Source of the DNA: Delphinus delphis
Lineage: Eukaryota; Chordata; Mammalia; Artiodactyla; Delphinidae
Direction of reading: 5' to 3'
DNA length: 64,000 nucleotides
NCBI RefSeq assembly: GCF_949987515.2
Contig: NC_082691.1
Span: 62,007,740-62,071,739, forward strand
Position 1 is the first letter of the stretch. Every line of letters begins with the position of its first letter. A program made the position numbers and the translations under genes. The notes below the pieces were generated by a model that searched no databases, was not told the origin of the DNA, and worked only from the letters and a program-made list of their open reading frames with translations. Shown in pieces: positions 11,801 through 21,997 of the stretch.

Positions 11801-13887
11801 TAACTGAGGAAGACCCTCCGCAACTTTGGGAATTTGAGATGCAGCAGAGGATGGGGGAGGATGTTCAAGACTTTTGTAGTAAGAAGCAATGCCTCCAGCT
11901 GGGCCCTGCCACCCATTTTCTTCTCTTCTTTAATTGTCCCTGAATGTCCCTAACCATCTCCTCCCAGGGCTAGGGCTCACCTGTCGCCTATGGCCTTGGT
12001 ACCCCCAAGGGTACCCCGGCCTGGATGTAGCTGGATGCAGAAGCCCCGCCCCCCAGCAGCCCCAGGCCCCTCTGGAGTGCCACAGTGTTTAGGCCAAGCT
12101 GGCGCTTCCTCAACAGGTGTGGGCGGGGACAAGGCCCACTAATGGCTGTATGTGCTTGAGTGTGGCCTTGCCGGGGGCTGATGCGAAGCGCTCTGAAGGC
12201 ACCGAGGGTCTGGCCCTGGGGGCCCGGGCCTGGGGGCCCTGGGACGCAGTTCTTACTGCCCCTCTCCCCTACAGCTGGCCCCTGGCGTGAACTCGGGCCA
12301 GGGGCTGGGCATCGAGATCATCGGCACCCTGCAGCTGGTGCTATGCGTGCTGGCCACCACGGACCGGAGGCGCCGGGACCTCGGGGGCTCGGCCCCGCTC
12401 GCCATCGGCCTCTCTGTGGCCCTGGGGCACCTGCTGGCCGTGAGTGGGGGACCTTCCCAGGTGGCGGTGGAGGTGGGGAGGGCGGAGCCAGGCTGTTGTG
12501 GTGTCCTGTCAGGACAGTGGGTGGGACTCCGACAGGGCTCATGCTGTGGGGTGGGGGGACCGCCTACCTGGGAGAGGAAAGTGCAGGGACCTCCTGACTA
12601 TCTTTCTGGGTCTGAATGTCACTTGTCTGTTTCCTCTCCGGTCCTCTCTCTCCATGTCACCCTCTCTCTCCCTCTCCCTCTGTCTCTGTTTCTGTATCTC
12701 CTCCCCTGTTGCCCCTGCCCCTTCCTCCTCACAGATCGACTACACAGGCTGCAGTATTAACCCCGCCCGGTCCTTCGGCTCCGCGGTGATCACACACAAC
12801 TTCCAGGACCACTGGGTAAGGGGTCGCAGGGCGGCCCCGTGGAGGCGGGTGGGAGGTTCTGGTGCCTTATGGAAGACCCGCCCCCCATCCTGTGACATTA
12901 GCTCCCATCACAGAGGCTCTGGGAGATGACCAGGGCAGAGGAAATAGGGCAGCTGAGACCTGAGATAAAAGGGCCAGTGGGCTCACGCCTCAGGCGGCGT
13001 AGGCCAGCCTCCCGTCCCAGCTCAGACCTGCCCCATGTCATCCCAGTGCCTCCTGGTGCCTGTGTTTCCTGAGCTGGGAGGTGCGGGTGTGGGAGTGCCT
13101 GCTTCCCGCCCAGGACAAAGGTCTCAGCACCTATAAGCTGAGCACGACACAGAGTCAGTGCCCGAGGGATTTAGCTGTTCTCACTGTTGCTGTTTCTTTT
13201 CTAGGCCACTTTTTTTTTGTGTGTGTGGTATGCGGGCCTCTCACTGTTGTGGCCTCTCCCGTTGCGGAGCACAGGCTCCGGACGGGCAGGCCCAGAGGCC
13301 ATGGCTCACGGGCCCAGCCGCTCCGCAGCATGTGGGATCTTCCCGGACCGGGGCACAAATCCGTGTCCCCTGCATCAGCCACCAGGGAAGCCCTCCAGGC
13401 CACTTTTGATCAAACCAGACTATCTCTGGGGCCTTTTCAAAGCTGGGGAGGGTGGGGCAGTGGCCACCCTCAAGAAGGGGCTGGTCTGACCATGCCAGGC
13501 ATGCTGAGCTGGGTCGCACCGAGGCAGGGAGACATCCACTACTAGAGTTCTGCCTTGGGCCAGTCATTGGGGGCACAGGAATGGGGATGCTGGGGTTCAG
13601 GCACGGGTGGGAGGGAAGCCAGGCGGTGGCGTGGTGGAGCAGGGGTCTCAGGGTAAGCAGTTCCCATCAGACGCCCTCTAAGCACGTCTGCTCTGTTCCT
13701 GCTCTAGATTTTCTGGGTGGGGCCGTTCATCGGAGGAGCCCTGGCCGTGCTCATCTACGACTTCATCCTGGCCCCGCGGAGCAGCGACCTCACAGACCGC
13801 GTGAAGGTGTGGACCAGCGGTCAGGTGGAGGAGTACGACTTGGATGCCGACGACATCCATTCCAGGGTGGAGATGAAGCCCAAATAA
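2417..13887 (+). CDS. AQP1: Aquaporin-1 (spliced, 4 coding exons)
   Basis: This is the water channel of red cells, kidney proximal tubule, endothelium and choroid plexus; it is a plasma-membrane homotetramer with one pore per subunit. Joining 2417-2806, 12275-12439, 12735-12815 and 13708-13887 gives an open frame of 271 residues, equal to bovine and two longer than human. Exon lengths of 390, 165, 81 and 180 bases keep phase 0 at every junction. The two pore half-helices carry NPA at residues 78-80 and 194-196. The aromatic/arginine filter is F58, H182, C191 and R197, and C191 is the mercury-sensitive cysteine. The N42-Q-T glycosylation site is kept, followed by a two-residue TG insertion shared with bovine. 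The residue after C191 is Ser, where human has Gly. The C-terminal tail ends in the conserved acidic and MKPK segment. There is no frameshift or stop, so the gene looks functional. Confidence 0.98.
2877..2970 (-). repeat. MIR SINE fragment
   Basis: Antisense MIR core: an 'agatggggacaccgaggaac'-type stretch is followed by the 'ggtcacgcagagttggga' segment. It begins 71 bases inside AQP1 intron 1. Confidence 0.6.
5205..5277. promoter_or_regulatory. Candidate enhancer: ETS site plus two AP-1 sites, AQP1 intron 1
   Basis: An ETS-type site (CAGGAAGTGG, 5205-5214) is followed by perfect AP-1 heptamers TGAGTCA at 5221-5227 and 5271-5277, exactly 50 bases apart. Another TGAGTCA lies at 3896-3902. ETS plus AP-1 is a common endothelial enhancer pairing and AQP1 is strongly endothelial. 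Function is inferred from motifs only. Confidence 0.35.
5380..5515 (+). repeat. MIR SINE fragment
   Basis: Sense MIR core: 'ctgtgtgacttcatgcaagcaacct' followed by 'cccatctgtggaaagggg'. Diverged. Confidence 0.5.
5645..5908. promoter_or_regulatory. Candidate erythroid enhancer in AQP1 intron 1
   Basis: A palindromic NF-E2/MARE core (GCTGAGTCAGC, 5645-5655) is followed by GATA motifs at 5692-5698 (AGATAAG), 5718-5723 (TGATAG) and 5741-5747 (CGATAAG), and an inverted one at 5751-5755. An E-box (CATCTG) lies at 5708-5713. A KLF1-type CACCC site on the minus strand lies at 5899-5908. This is the motif set of known erythroid enhancers such as globin hypersensitive-site cores. AQP1 is a major red-cell protein. 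The motifs are seen; activity is inferred. Confidence 0.4.
7632..7735 (-). repeat. MIR SINE fragment
   Basis: Antisense MIR core: 'ttttacaggtaaggaaaccg' followed by 'gcctaggttgcacagcagat'. Diverged. Confidence 0.55.
8375..8640 (-). mobile_element. L1 LINE fragment, old
   Basis: The block reads as the reverse strand of L1 ORF2: landmarks are 'cttgttaatcgtgtggttca', 'agagagggttgttaaaccc' and 'ttctgtccatttttgtgtca'. It is diverged, 5'- and 3'-truncated, and has no open frame. It sits in AQP1 intron 1. Confidence 0.6.
10905..11015 (-). repeat. MIR SINE fragment
   Basis: Antisense MIR core with 'ttttacagatggggaaactg' and the following 'agagagggcagagacc' segment. Confidence 0.65.
12275..12439 (+). 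CDS. AQP1: AQP1 exon 2 (residues 131-185)
   Basis: 165 bases, phase 0 at both ends, acceptor ACAG|CTG and donor GCC|GTGAGT. It encodes extracellular loop C, membrane helix 4, the basic intracellular loop D with TTDRRRRD, and helix 5, which carries the filter histidine H182 near its end. Confidence 0.98.
12735..12815 (+). CDS. AQP1: AQP1 exon 3 (residues 186-212)
   Basis: 81 bases, acceptor ACAG|ATC, donor TGG|GTAAGG. It encodes pore loop E: filter residues C191 and R197 and the second NPA (194-196). Residue 192 is Ser; human and bovine AQP1, as remembered, have Gly. The human second sequon (HNFS) reads HNFQ here, so that site is absent. Confidence 0.98.
12816..13707 (+). other. AQP1: AQP1 intron 3
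   Basis: Donor GTAAGG, acceptor CTCTAG. The only recognisable content is a minus-strand CHR-2-like SINE at 13211-13396. The remainder is unclassified GC-rich sequence. Confidence 0.85.
13211..13396 (-). mobile_element. CHR-2-like SINE, internally deleted
   Basis: Reverse-strand tRNA-derived SINE: the T-tract (reverse of its A tail) is at the left end and the 'accagggaagccc' end (reverse of the tRNA-like 5' end) at the right. It is flanked by an 11-base target duplication, aggccactttt, at 13203-13213 and 13397-13407. About 25 bases between 'ctgcatc' and 'gccaccaggg' are missing compared with the copies at 30825 and 62475. It lies in AQP1 intron 3. Confidence 0.9.
13708..13887 (+). CDS. AQP1: AQP1 exon 4 (residues 213-271)
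   Basis: Acceptor CTCTAG|ATT; the stop TAA is at 13885-13887. It encodes membrane helix 6 and the cytoplasmic tail, including SSDLTDRVKVWTSGQVEEYD and the terminal EMKPK. It differs from human mainly by His for Asn in the DDI-x-SR segment. Confidence 0.98.
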   Translation: MFWVGPFIGGALAVLIYDFILAPRSSDLTDRVKVWTSGQVEEYDLDADDIHSRVEMKPK

Positions 13888-14374
13888 GGGGGCCTGGCCC
13901 AGGCATCCGTGTGGGGGGTGGGCAGGGGCGGGTGTAGGGAGGGGAGGGATGAAATCCGTATTGTAGACACTCTGACAAGCTGGCTCAGTCACTCCCCAAA
14001 GATCCGCAGGACCTGCGTAGTCAAGCCTGATTTGGGGCTGTTTCTATCACCTTCTTTCTCTTTCTCTGTTTCCTGGCCTCAGGGCTTCCTGGGGACCAAG
14101 GTTTTCCAATCACCCACTCCCTTGAAGTCACAGAGGAGGTGAAAGAGAGGGACCCACCTTGCTAAGTTGTCCCCTCAGAGTGTGATGGGAGGTGTGCCAG
14201 AAAGCCCCCCCTCATCCCAGAGTTGCTCACCAACTCACCTGCTGCAGGTGCCTGGGGCTCCACTGTGATTGCTTTGTGCCTTTGGGCATGGCCCTCTTTC
14301 CTGTAAAGTGCACTTGTCCCCAAGGATGCTCTGATGGGGAAAAGATCCCAGCAGGTGCCGTGGTAGGGGCAAGT

Positions 14375-14495
14375 GGCAGACAAGCCTCGACCTTGCGACC
14401 TGGCTCACTTCCAGGGCCCCCCCTAGATGTGCTGCATGACCTTGGGAAGGTCTCAATCTTGGGGCCCCAGTGACCCCATCTGTAAAGTTGCAGGG
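14375..14495 (+). repeat. MIR SINE fragment in AQP1 3' UTR
   Basis: Sense MIR core: 'gctgcatgaccttgggaagg' followed by 'ccccatctgtaaagttgcag'. It is part of the mature AQP1 message. Confidence 0.6.
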
Positions 14496-15429
14496 ACAGG
14501 GAAAGCGATATGGGCCTGAGGCCCCTCTCTAGGATTCTGTAAGTGTAGACACACTGCAGGTTCTGGAAGATGTAGTCTGGACCAGCGCTGCTTCTTCCAC
14601 TTGCCAAGTATATAGTTGTACCTACACATCTATGTGAACACGTGTACATAGGCATACATGTTTCAAAGCAAAGAGCAGCAGACCATCCAGCCACTGGAAG
14701 TGCCTGTTCCTGGGGGTAGCAGGTCCGATAGTGGCTCCACTGGACAGAGGCTGCTTTTGTAGAATGAAGGTCATTTAGAGGGCGAGGGAGGAACGCCCAT
14801 ATTCCTTCACTGAGCTGTAGTTGATCTTTTCCACCTATCACTGCATCACCCCCATCATTATTTGGTTCTTCACTTTCTCCTGCCAGTGCAGACACAGGTC
14901 ACCATTATGCAGGTGTGTTTAGTCATCTGAAACTTATCAAGTTATCTGAAGGTTATCAAGCCTGAGGACCCATGACCGTGATTCGGATCAGCCCTTGGAG
15001 GCAGATGCCTTTGTTGGACACTTGGGGGTGCTTCTAAGCCCCCAGCTGATCCCAAGGGGGGAGGAAGAGCAGATTCCCCCCCTTATTATTGAGCTCCTGT
15101 TTGGAGGCATTTGGGGCAGCTGGGTGACCTGTACAGGCTGCCCAGGTCATAGTCTTCCCTCCTCTTTTATCTGGAGGGGAGAGTTGGTCTTGACCTGAGG
15201 AAGTAGCTATGGCTGCAGCCCAAGGACAATTCAGAGCACAGTCTGTTTGGGGGCAGCTATCTACACAGTCCATTCAATTCCACCAGGGTCAGAGCAGGTC
15301 TCCCTATGTGCCTGTGGCCATGATGGTGACCAAAACTGAGAGACGCAATACACAGGTATCTAGGAGCAGCAGGACGACCCATCATGATATCCGCACACTC
15401 CCTTCTCCATTTCCTAGCAAAAACTTCTA

Positions 15430-15500
15430 GCCCATTTAACAGATAAACTGAGGCCCAAGGACCCACAGCTAGATAATGATTTGGCCAGGCCTAACAGCCA
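15430..15500 (-). repeat. MIR SINE fragment in AQP1 3' UTR
   Basis: Antisense MIR core: 'aacagataaactgaggccca' followed by 'acccacagctagataatg'. Confidence 0.55.
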
Positions 15501-15731
15501 GGACCATGTCTCTGGCTACTCCCTGGACTGTGAGACTGGTCCTTCTCAGTCCCAGCTTCTGCATTTCTGCCTGGGCAATGGCCAGGGGCCGGGAGGGGTG
15601 AGGGTTGTGCTGGAGGGGAGAGGGGCGCAGACCCTTCCTGTCCTGCTCTCGCTGCTGCACACCAGAACCCTGCATCTGTCTGCTCTGCATATATATCTCT
15701 TTGGATTTGGAATTTCATTATATGTTAAGAA

Positions 15732-15737
15732 AATAAA
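15732..15737 (+). terminator. AQP1: AQP1 poly(A) signal
   Basis: Canonical AATAAA in the same surrounding context as the human AQP1 mRNA end. Cleavage is expected near 15755-15760. Confidence 0.9.
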
Positions 15738-17454
15738 CAGTAATATAAGTCATCGAAGCTCTCTGGAATGAAGTTTTCCTTCTTTTGCCACCATGTTCCC
15801 ACTAGGGATCTCTGGGTCTGAGAGCTTGGGCCCACTCCTAGGGACCCAGTCTGAGGGGGAACCACTGCCTGCCCTCCTGCCTCCAGGATCCCTGGTCTCA
15901 GGGAGTGGACACAGCCCCACCCAGAACTCCATCTTGCCCCTAATTTTTGATTCTGATCTGTGAAAGGGATGGGGGAAAGCAGGAATGAAGTGTGACAGCC
16001 CGTGGCTCCCCTCTGATCCCTAAGAACAGAGCCCAGGGAGCACCAGGGACTTCCCAGGTGACCCTCCCTCTGACCTTCCTCACATTTGTGACCCACCTAC
16101 ATCTGGGCTGGACACTGGGGCCCACAGGCTTGCCCGGGGAGCTCAGCCCCAGGGGTGGGTATGTAGAGAGACTTGCCCGCCAGAGTGAGGTTAGTGCCAG
16201 GCGCAGGGGAGGCTTAGCTGGCTGGGGAAGGATGACCTGCAGTAGCTAAGAGGGGAAAAGCCACTTAGTCCCTTGAGGCCTTGCGGGGCTAAGGGCTCCT
16301 CCTCTCTGAAGTCATGAGCCACATTCAGTGAGGTTGTGCATTTTCCCGTGGAGGATCTGTGGCTTTTGTCAGACTCCTAAGCGTTCTCCCCAGGGCAGAA
16401 GGGAAGAGAGGTCAGAGTGGGTTGACCTCTGCCCCCAGGGTGACAGGAGGCCTGGAAAGGACCCCTCTGTCTGTCCCTGACTTTCCACCTGTCCCCCATG
16501 TAGCCCAAGGCCAGTGTGGGCTGAAAGGTTCCATCTAGGCCTGTTCAGCTTACAAAACCCCTTCCCACCCATGGCCACCCCCAGGGTTGGGGGCTCAGCA
16601 GGCATGGGCATCCTCACTTGACGGAGGGGAGTTGGTACTCAGGCACACGTCCCAGTAATAGGACACATCTTTGCCAAGCTGACATTTGGACCCAGGCCCT
16701 TGACACTCCCCCTGACATGCACACACACTTTGGGCTAGTTTCTCAAAACAGGGACAACTATACTGGGAAACCTAGTGCCCAATAACAGGAGGCCCAGAGT
16801 CTGGGAGGTTCCGAGAACCATCAACCTGGATATCTCACTGGGCCACATGGACAGGCATTGCCATGAGTGTGGGCTGAGCAGGTCAGGGGTGACTGGGAAG
16901 GTCCTGGCATCACAACTCTGCTACTAAGAGATGCACCGTTCCCACCTCCCTCTGGTGGGGGGCTTTGCTGATGGTGATACAAGGGCGGCTTGGCCTGTGG
17001 AGGCCAAGGCTCAGTGCTGTCGGAGCAGGCTTTCTTATTCCAGCGTGAACTGGGCCACTGCGAGTGGCACCTGGGCCCTCAGTCCATGCAAACTGCCTCT
17101 GCACCTCCCAGGCTGAGGACAGGCTGCTATGAATGGGAGGGTGCTGGCCAAGCTATGGAAACAGGGTCCAGTCTAGCCTGCGGCAGCCCACCTATGCAAG
17201 TGTTCCGAGGCTCTCTCTCACAGCCCTTCTTGACTTGTCTCCTTACCTTGTCCCATCCTCCCTGGCGTGAAGCCCTCTCAGAACCCATAAGGGCCCCTGG
17301 CCACCCCCACCTCAACCCTTGCTCTTCCTTTGGTATCCCCTGGCCATTCCAGGGCAGAGCCTTTCTTAGTGATTGTTTTGCTTTAACATCTAGAATCCTA
17401 GTGCCAAGATACACAGCCTGAAGAAGAGGTCGAGGAACTTCCCTGGGACTTCAC

Positions 17455-17635
17455 ATACAAGCTTTCTAATCCTTATAACATCCTTGGAAGGTAGAGATGA
17501 CAACCTCTATTGTAGAGGACACCGAGGCCCCTGAAGAGGAAATGATTTGCCCAAAGCCACACAGTGCGCTGGTGGCAAAACTGGGATTTTGAACTTGCTC
17601 TGTCTGGCTTCAAAGACTGGGCTCTTTCCACGATG
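17455..17635 (-). repeat. MIR SINE fragment
   Basis: Antisense MIR: 'taatccttataacatcc' is followed by 'aaatgatttgcccaaagcca', then the 'gggattttgaac' part and the 'ggctctttccac' end. Nearly full-length but diverged. Confidence 0.7.
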
Positions 17636-18564
17636 TGGTGCAGGCCCATTTTGTCAAGACTCCCACTAAGTTTAGCTCTGGTCCAGCTAGGCTTCCTCTG
17701 CCTGGAGGGTGTTGAGAGGAAAAAGGAAGGGAAAAGAATACCTGGCTGAAGGGAACTCTAGCACCAGGAGGAGTGCCATTCATCCTGGGGCCAAATGGCC
17801 ATTGTTTCTGCTTGAGACATATTGGCACCACCTGGCCCAAGACTGCTCCCTGGCACTGGCCTCACCCAGTGCCCTCCAGGGCTGACTGTCCCTCTCTCTA
17901 TTTGGGAGGAATATGTCTGATAAACTTGCTCATCCAGAGGTTGTCCTCTCCCACCAGAGTACATGAGAAGGGGTAGGACAATGCTATACCCTGAGGGATA
18001 ATAATGCACCATTCAGGCCTGAGGGCAAAATCTGTAGGGCCAGGCTCTCCCAGACTCCCTCTCATCTTCCAGACCATGGATTCAGGGCTTCAGGTAACCT
18101 ATCTCCTAAGGGTCATCCCCAGCTCTGCTCTGCTCATGTTCTGTCCAGCCCAGCACAGAGGAGAGGTTTTAGGAGAATAACTGGAACTGAAGTAGAGCTT
18201 CTGGAGCAACCAGGACGCTAGTCTGTTTTGTTCATCAAAATTTAATGGAGAGAGTATATTTCCTGGAAGATTCCATGACTCAACCTTGGTTCCCCAGCTA
18301 CCAAGCATTCAAGCAACTCCACACATGAGGTGCTTTGACGAGGGGGTCATCTATCACCCTCCTCCATCTGGGTCCATGCTGACCAGCTACCAGGCCATTT
18401 CCTCCACTGGATTCCCCCATGGTCCAATGGATACCTGCACATGGAGGTGGCTCAGCTGGCTTGGAAGGCTGTGCTCTCTCTGCTTGGCCCAGAAAGAAGC
18501 AGGATGTAATTCAGCATCCTAGAATGAATGAATCCTAGAATACTTCTCACTCCATTAAACACTT

Positions 18565-18595
18565 AAAAAAAAATTAATTAATTAATTAAAATTAA
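18565..18595. repeat. (TTAA)n simple repeat
   Basis: An A-run followed by repeated ATTA/TTAA units, about 30 bases, just left of a CHR-1-like SINE. Confidence 0.8.
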
Positions 18596-18629
18596 GAGAT
18601 GGACAAGGCCATATTTATGGGCCTTTAAT

Positions 18630-18919
18630 AATGAATTAATTTTATTTATTTATTTTTGGATTCATTGGGTCTTCGTTGCTGTGCGTGGGCTTTCTCTAGT
18701 TGTGGTGAGTGGGGGCTACTCTTCGTTGTGGTGCGTGGGCTTCTCATTGCGGTGGCTTCTCTTGTTGTGGAGCACGGGCTCTAGGCATGCGGGCTCAGTA
18801 GTTGTGGCACACGGGCTTAGTTGCTCCACGGCATGTGGGATCTTCCTGGACCAGGGATCGAACCCGTGTCCCCTGCATTGGCAGGCAGATTCTTAATCGC
18901 TGCACCACCAGGGAAGCCC
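18630..18919 (-). mobile_element. CHR-1-like SINE
   Basis: Reverse-strand, longer tRNA-derived SINE. From left to right: A/T-rich tail 'ttttatttatttatttttgg', 'gggtcttcgttgctgtgcg', repeated 'agttgtggc' blocks, the 'ggcatgtgggatcttcctgg' core, and the tRNA-like end 'ccaccagggaagccctg'. No clear target duplication was found. This family is characteristic of cetaceans and their relatives. Confidence 0.9.
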
Positions 18920-20286
18920 TGTCATTATTTTTTAAACATTCTGAAGGTTCAAGCAAATGTCACAATACAAGAAAATAATCAGTATAAATATTGGGATATA
19001 AGAAAAACAGTTGATGTGAGTATATGATTGTATATGACCTCCTGCCTCCAGTCAATCAGTCCTGGGTTTCTAAACATCCAGGAATGTAAGATCCTTATAG
19101 ACCCATATTTCCCTTTTGATATATCCTTTTCCTCCAGGATCAAGGGGACTCCTCTTTCCAGGCCCTCGAGAGTTCTATGAGAGAATTGACCTTTGAAGCT
19201 ATCCGGGACTGGGGTGAGTCAACTGGTCAGACATAGATGCCACAAGCCTCAATGGGGCTAGCGACCCGTAAATCTGGCCCCGACTCCAGCAACCTTGTCC
19301 ATCTCAAAAGCTCATGTAGGCTCCAAGAGGACCCAAATGAAAGGGTGTGGGTGGCTTAGGGCAGCCATTTGCCACCTGGCCTCAAGGACATGGTGCCTTT
19401 TGAGGATTTGGTAGAAGCAAGGCGGGCTCACTTCCTTTGGGGGTTCCCAGGCTGGTCCTCAGTGTCCTTGGAACCAAAGCCAGGAGCTGGTCTGGAAAAG
19501 CACTAGAGGGACTGGTGCCAGGGGCCCCCACCCGTGGCACAGCCTGGCCACGTGCTGACTGATTAGGATTTTTCCATCCCTCCTGGAGGTCACACCTTCA
19601 CTGGTCAGGAGCCTCTCAAGGAAGGAGATAGTGATTAATGTTTTATGGATGAGCTGCTGGGCAGACGCCTTGTTTTCTTTAGGTTTAGAATACAATGAGG
19701 ATGATGAGTGGAATTCGCTGTGAGCTGGGGGCCAGGGAGGGGCCGTTTTTGGGGGCTGGGGACACACAGGTGATGATGTTTACTGTTCTTGGTGCTCCTA
19801 AAGGGGAAATTCTGGAGGTAGGGAAGGCAGGTGAGGTCCTTGCCAGCAGGGCCATCATCCCCGGCCCTCAAGAGACAGTTCCTACCAATACCTCGGGCCC
19901 TGCTGGGCAAAGAGGCCACCGGTGAAGGGAGCCCAGAAATGTTAACGAGCTTGTCCTGCTTAGATGACTCTACTTCAGTCTAATAAATCATGTTCTCAGT
20001 ATATAGGGTTGTGCTTACTTTTCTGTTCTTTCCAGTGTATTGATGGGGAATGGCGCAAGGGCAGAGCTGATCTTCGGCCGTGTGGGGTAGTATGGCCTCA
20101 CCAATTCTTTGTTTGTTTTGTTTTTAAAATATTTTAAGTAACAAATTATATTTAAGTTAAATAGTAAACGGTACCAAGTTGAGTATAAGTCAAGCATGTT
20201 ACTAAATACATTAAAAATGAAGTTAAGTTTAATGAATATAGAAATATTTATTTCCTTGGAATTTCTTCCCCATGAACTTTTTCTAA

Positions 20287-20525
20287 TTTTTATTTTTTAT
20301 TGAAGTATAGTTGATTTACAATGTTGTGTTAGTTTCAGGTGCACAGCAAAGTGATTCAGTTTATATATTCAGTATATATACATATATATATATATTCTTT
20401 TTCAGATTCTTTTCCCTTACAGGTTATTACAAAATACTGAGTATAGCTCTCTGTGCTCTACAGTAGGCCCTTGTTGGTTATCTATTTCATATATAGTATT
20501 GGGTATATGTTAATATTAAAATACC
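20287..20525 (-). mobile_element. L1 LINE 3' end
   Basis: Reverse strand of a cetartiodactyl-type L1 3' UTR: landmarks are 'attgaagtatagttgattta', 'ggtgcacagcaaagtgattc' and 'cagtaggcccttgttggtta'. Severely 5'-truncated. It is the same general class as the + strand copy at 32256. Confidence 0.85.
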
Positions 20526-20790
20526 TCCATTTATTCTGAGCTCTTCAAGTACCTCCCCCCACCCCTCGCCCATAGCTGTCTCGTCTCGGCCTACCCTGGT
20601 CCTTCTCTAGTCTCTAGCCTCCCCTGGACCTCTCCACAATCCAGCACTTAAAGGCTTAACATGTCATCAGCAGGGGACCTCCAGGACCCTGTCCACCTCA
20701 ACAGTTGTGGGATAGTTCTGGTGCATTGGTGCCCTTGCCATGCAAGACATATATTTTGCATATCACCTCTAGGTAGGAAAGAATGCATTC

Positions 20791-20793
20791 TCC

Positions 20794-20850
<57 letters not shown>

Positions 20851-20852
20851 TA
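20791..20852. repeat. Compound microsatellite (TC)n(TA)n(CA)n
   Basis: (CT) units run to about 20812, then a (TA) run to about 20840, then a short (CA) run. A TG-rich block follows at about 20895-20940. Confidence 0.95.
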
Positions 20853-21958
20853 TGAGGTGTCTATCCAGTAAGGTCCAAATTAGAAACTCTGTTTGTATGT
20901 GTGTGTGTGTGTGTGTTGGGGGGTGTGTGTGTGTTGGGGGAGAGCTTATTCCTGCAATACTATATTTGGAGTCATCCTCTGATCTGTCCTAAGAATCTGC
21001 CAGTGATTCTTCCTCATGGGAGAGCCACGGCACACCTTTGTGTAGGTACACAGACCCAGTGCTCTGCAGCCCTTGCAGCCTCACCCAGGACCAATCCCTA
21101 CCCACATAGTCAAAGGCTGAAGAAATGTCCTCTGCCCAGGGTATGTTTCTTAAGAGATGTCCCCACTAGGTGCTATGCTCAGTTTGTCTGAAGCCAGCCT
21201 ATCCTCCACGGAGACTATGAGCCTGGGAAGGCTGGTCTGGCTGTGCTCATAAAGGGGGACCTAGCATACACTTTTCAACAAGCTACTACGGAAGCCAATG
21301 GGAACTACAATTTGGAGGGAGAAAAATATTGCCTTTGGGGAGAAAAATGAAAGAGAGGAAAGGAGGAAAAGGAGAGAGAGATACAGAGAGAGAGAGACTC
21401 AGTGAATTCAACCAATGAGTCCAATCCAAAAGAAGCAAACCCAAAGAATTAATAAAAGATGAAAAAGTTCTCAAGGATGGGAGCCCCACCATTGATGGCA
21501 CTCTTGAACATTCTGAAAGTGACTAATATATCCTTGACACCTTACTTAACATGAGCTTTATTTTTTTTAAACTTAGCTTATATTTTTCATAATGCAACTT
21601 AAATAGATATAAAAACCTATACCTTTAAGGAGCTCAAATAGAAAACCCAAACAACCCAAACCCATAAAACCAATAAAATTAATTATAATCACGCAGACAC
21701 TGGCGTCTGTGGACGGCGCCCATGTCATGCTAGGTGTCAATATATTGTTGTGGGTGTGGGGAGAGTGCTATCAAGCCCGTGAAGTAGGAATCGGTGATGT
21801 CAGAAGTGATCGTGAAACCTCCCACAGCATCTTCTGGATCCGCTTGCCACTGGATGACGTGAACAGCTCACAAAGTTTTGGTTATTTGTTTAACTCCAAG
21901 GAAACCTTCTTTAAATCAGACTTGGGTTTTTGAACGCCATGAAGGCACGTTACCCAGA

Positions 21959-21997
21959 CCAGATAGGCATCTGCTGAGCAGACAGGCATCTGCTGAG
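21959..21997 (+). repeat. 19-base tandem duplication
   Basis: Two adjacent copies share the core 'aggcatctgctgag' with two or three differences outside it. It lies in unclassified sequence. Confidence 0.7.

Larger units (their letters stand above)
2807..12274 (+). other. AQP1: AQP1 intron 1 (9.5 kb)
   Basis: Donor GTGAGT, acceptor CTACAG at 12269-12274. It is GC-rich and poor in recent transposons: I see MIR pieces near 2877-2970, 5380-5515, 7632-7735 and 10905-11015, and a diverged minus-strand L1 piece at 8375-8640. An AT-rich unclassified block covers 9745-10080 and a GA-rich block covers 11600-11790. Candidate enhancer clusters lie at 5205-5277 and 5645-5908. Long ORFs on both strands here look random. 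Confidence 0.85.
13888..15760 (+). other. AQP1: AQP1 3' UTR
   Basis: The transcript continues from the stop to about 20-25 bases after the AATAAA at 15732-15737. The last 80 bases before the signal strongly resemble the end of the human AQP1 mRNA (the 'tatatctctttggatttgg' region). No earlier AATAAA or ATTAAA is seen. Two MIR pieces are embedded, at about 14375-14495 (+) and 15430-15500 (-). A 222-residue antisense ORF here is judged spurious. Confidence 0.85.

Noticed and set aside
14227..14895. 222-residue minus-strand ORF over the AQP1 3' UTR
   Set aside because: It is antisense to a 3' UTR and crosses a MIR; nothing in it resembles a known protein.
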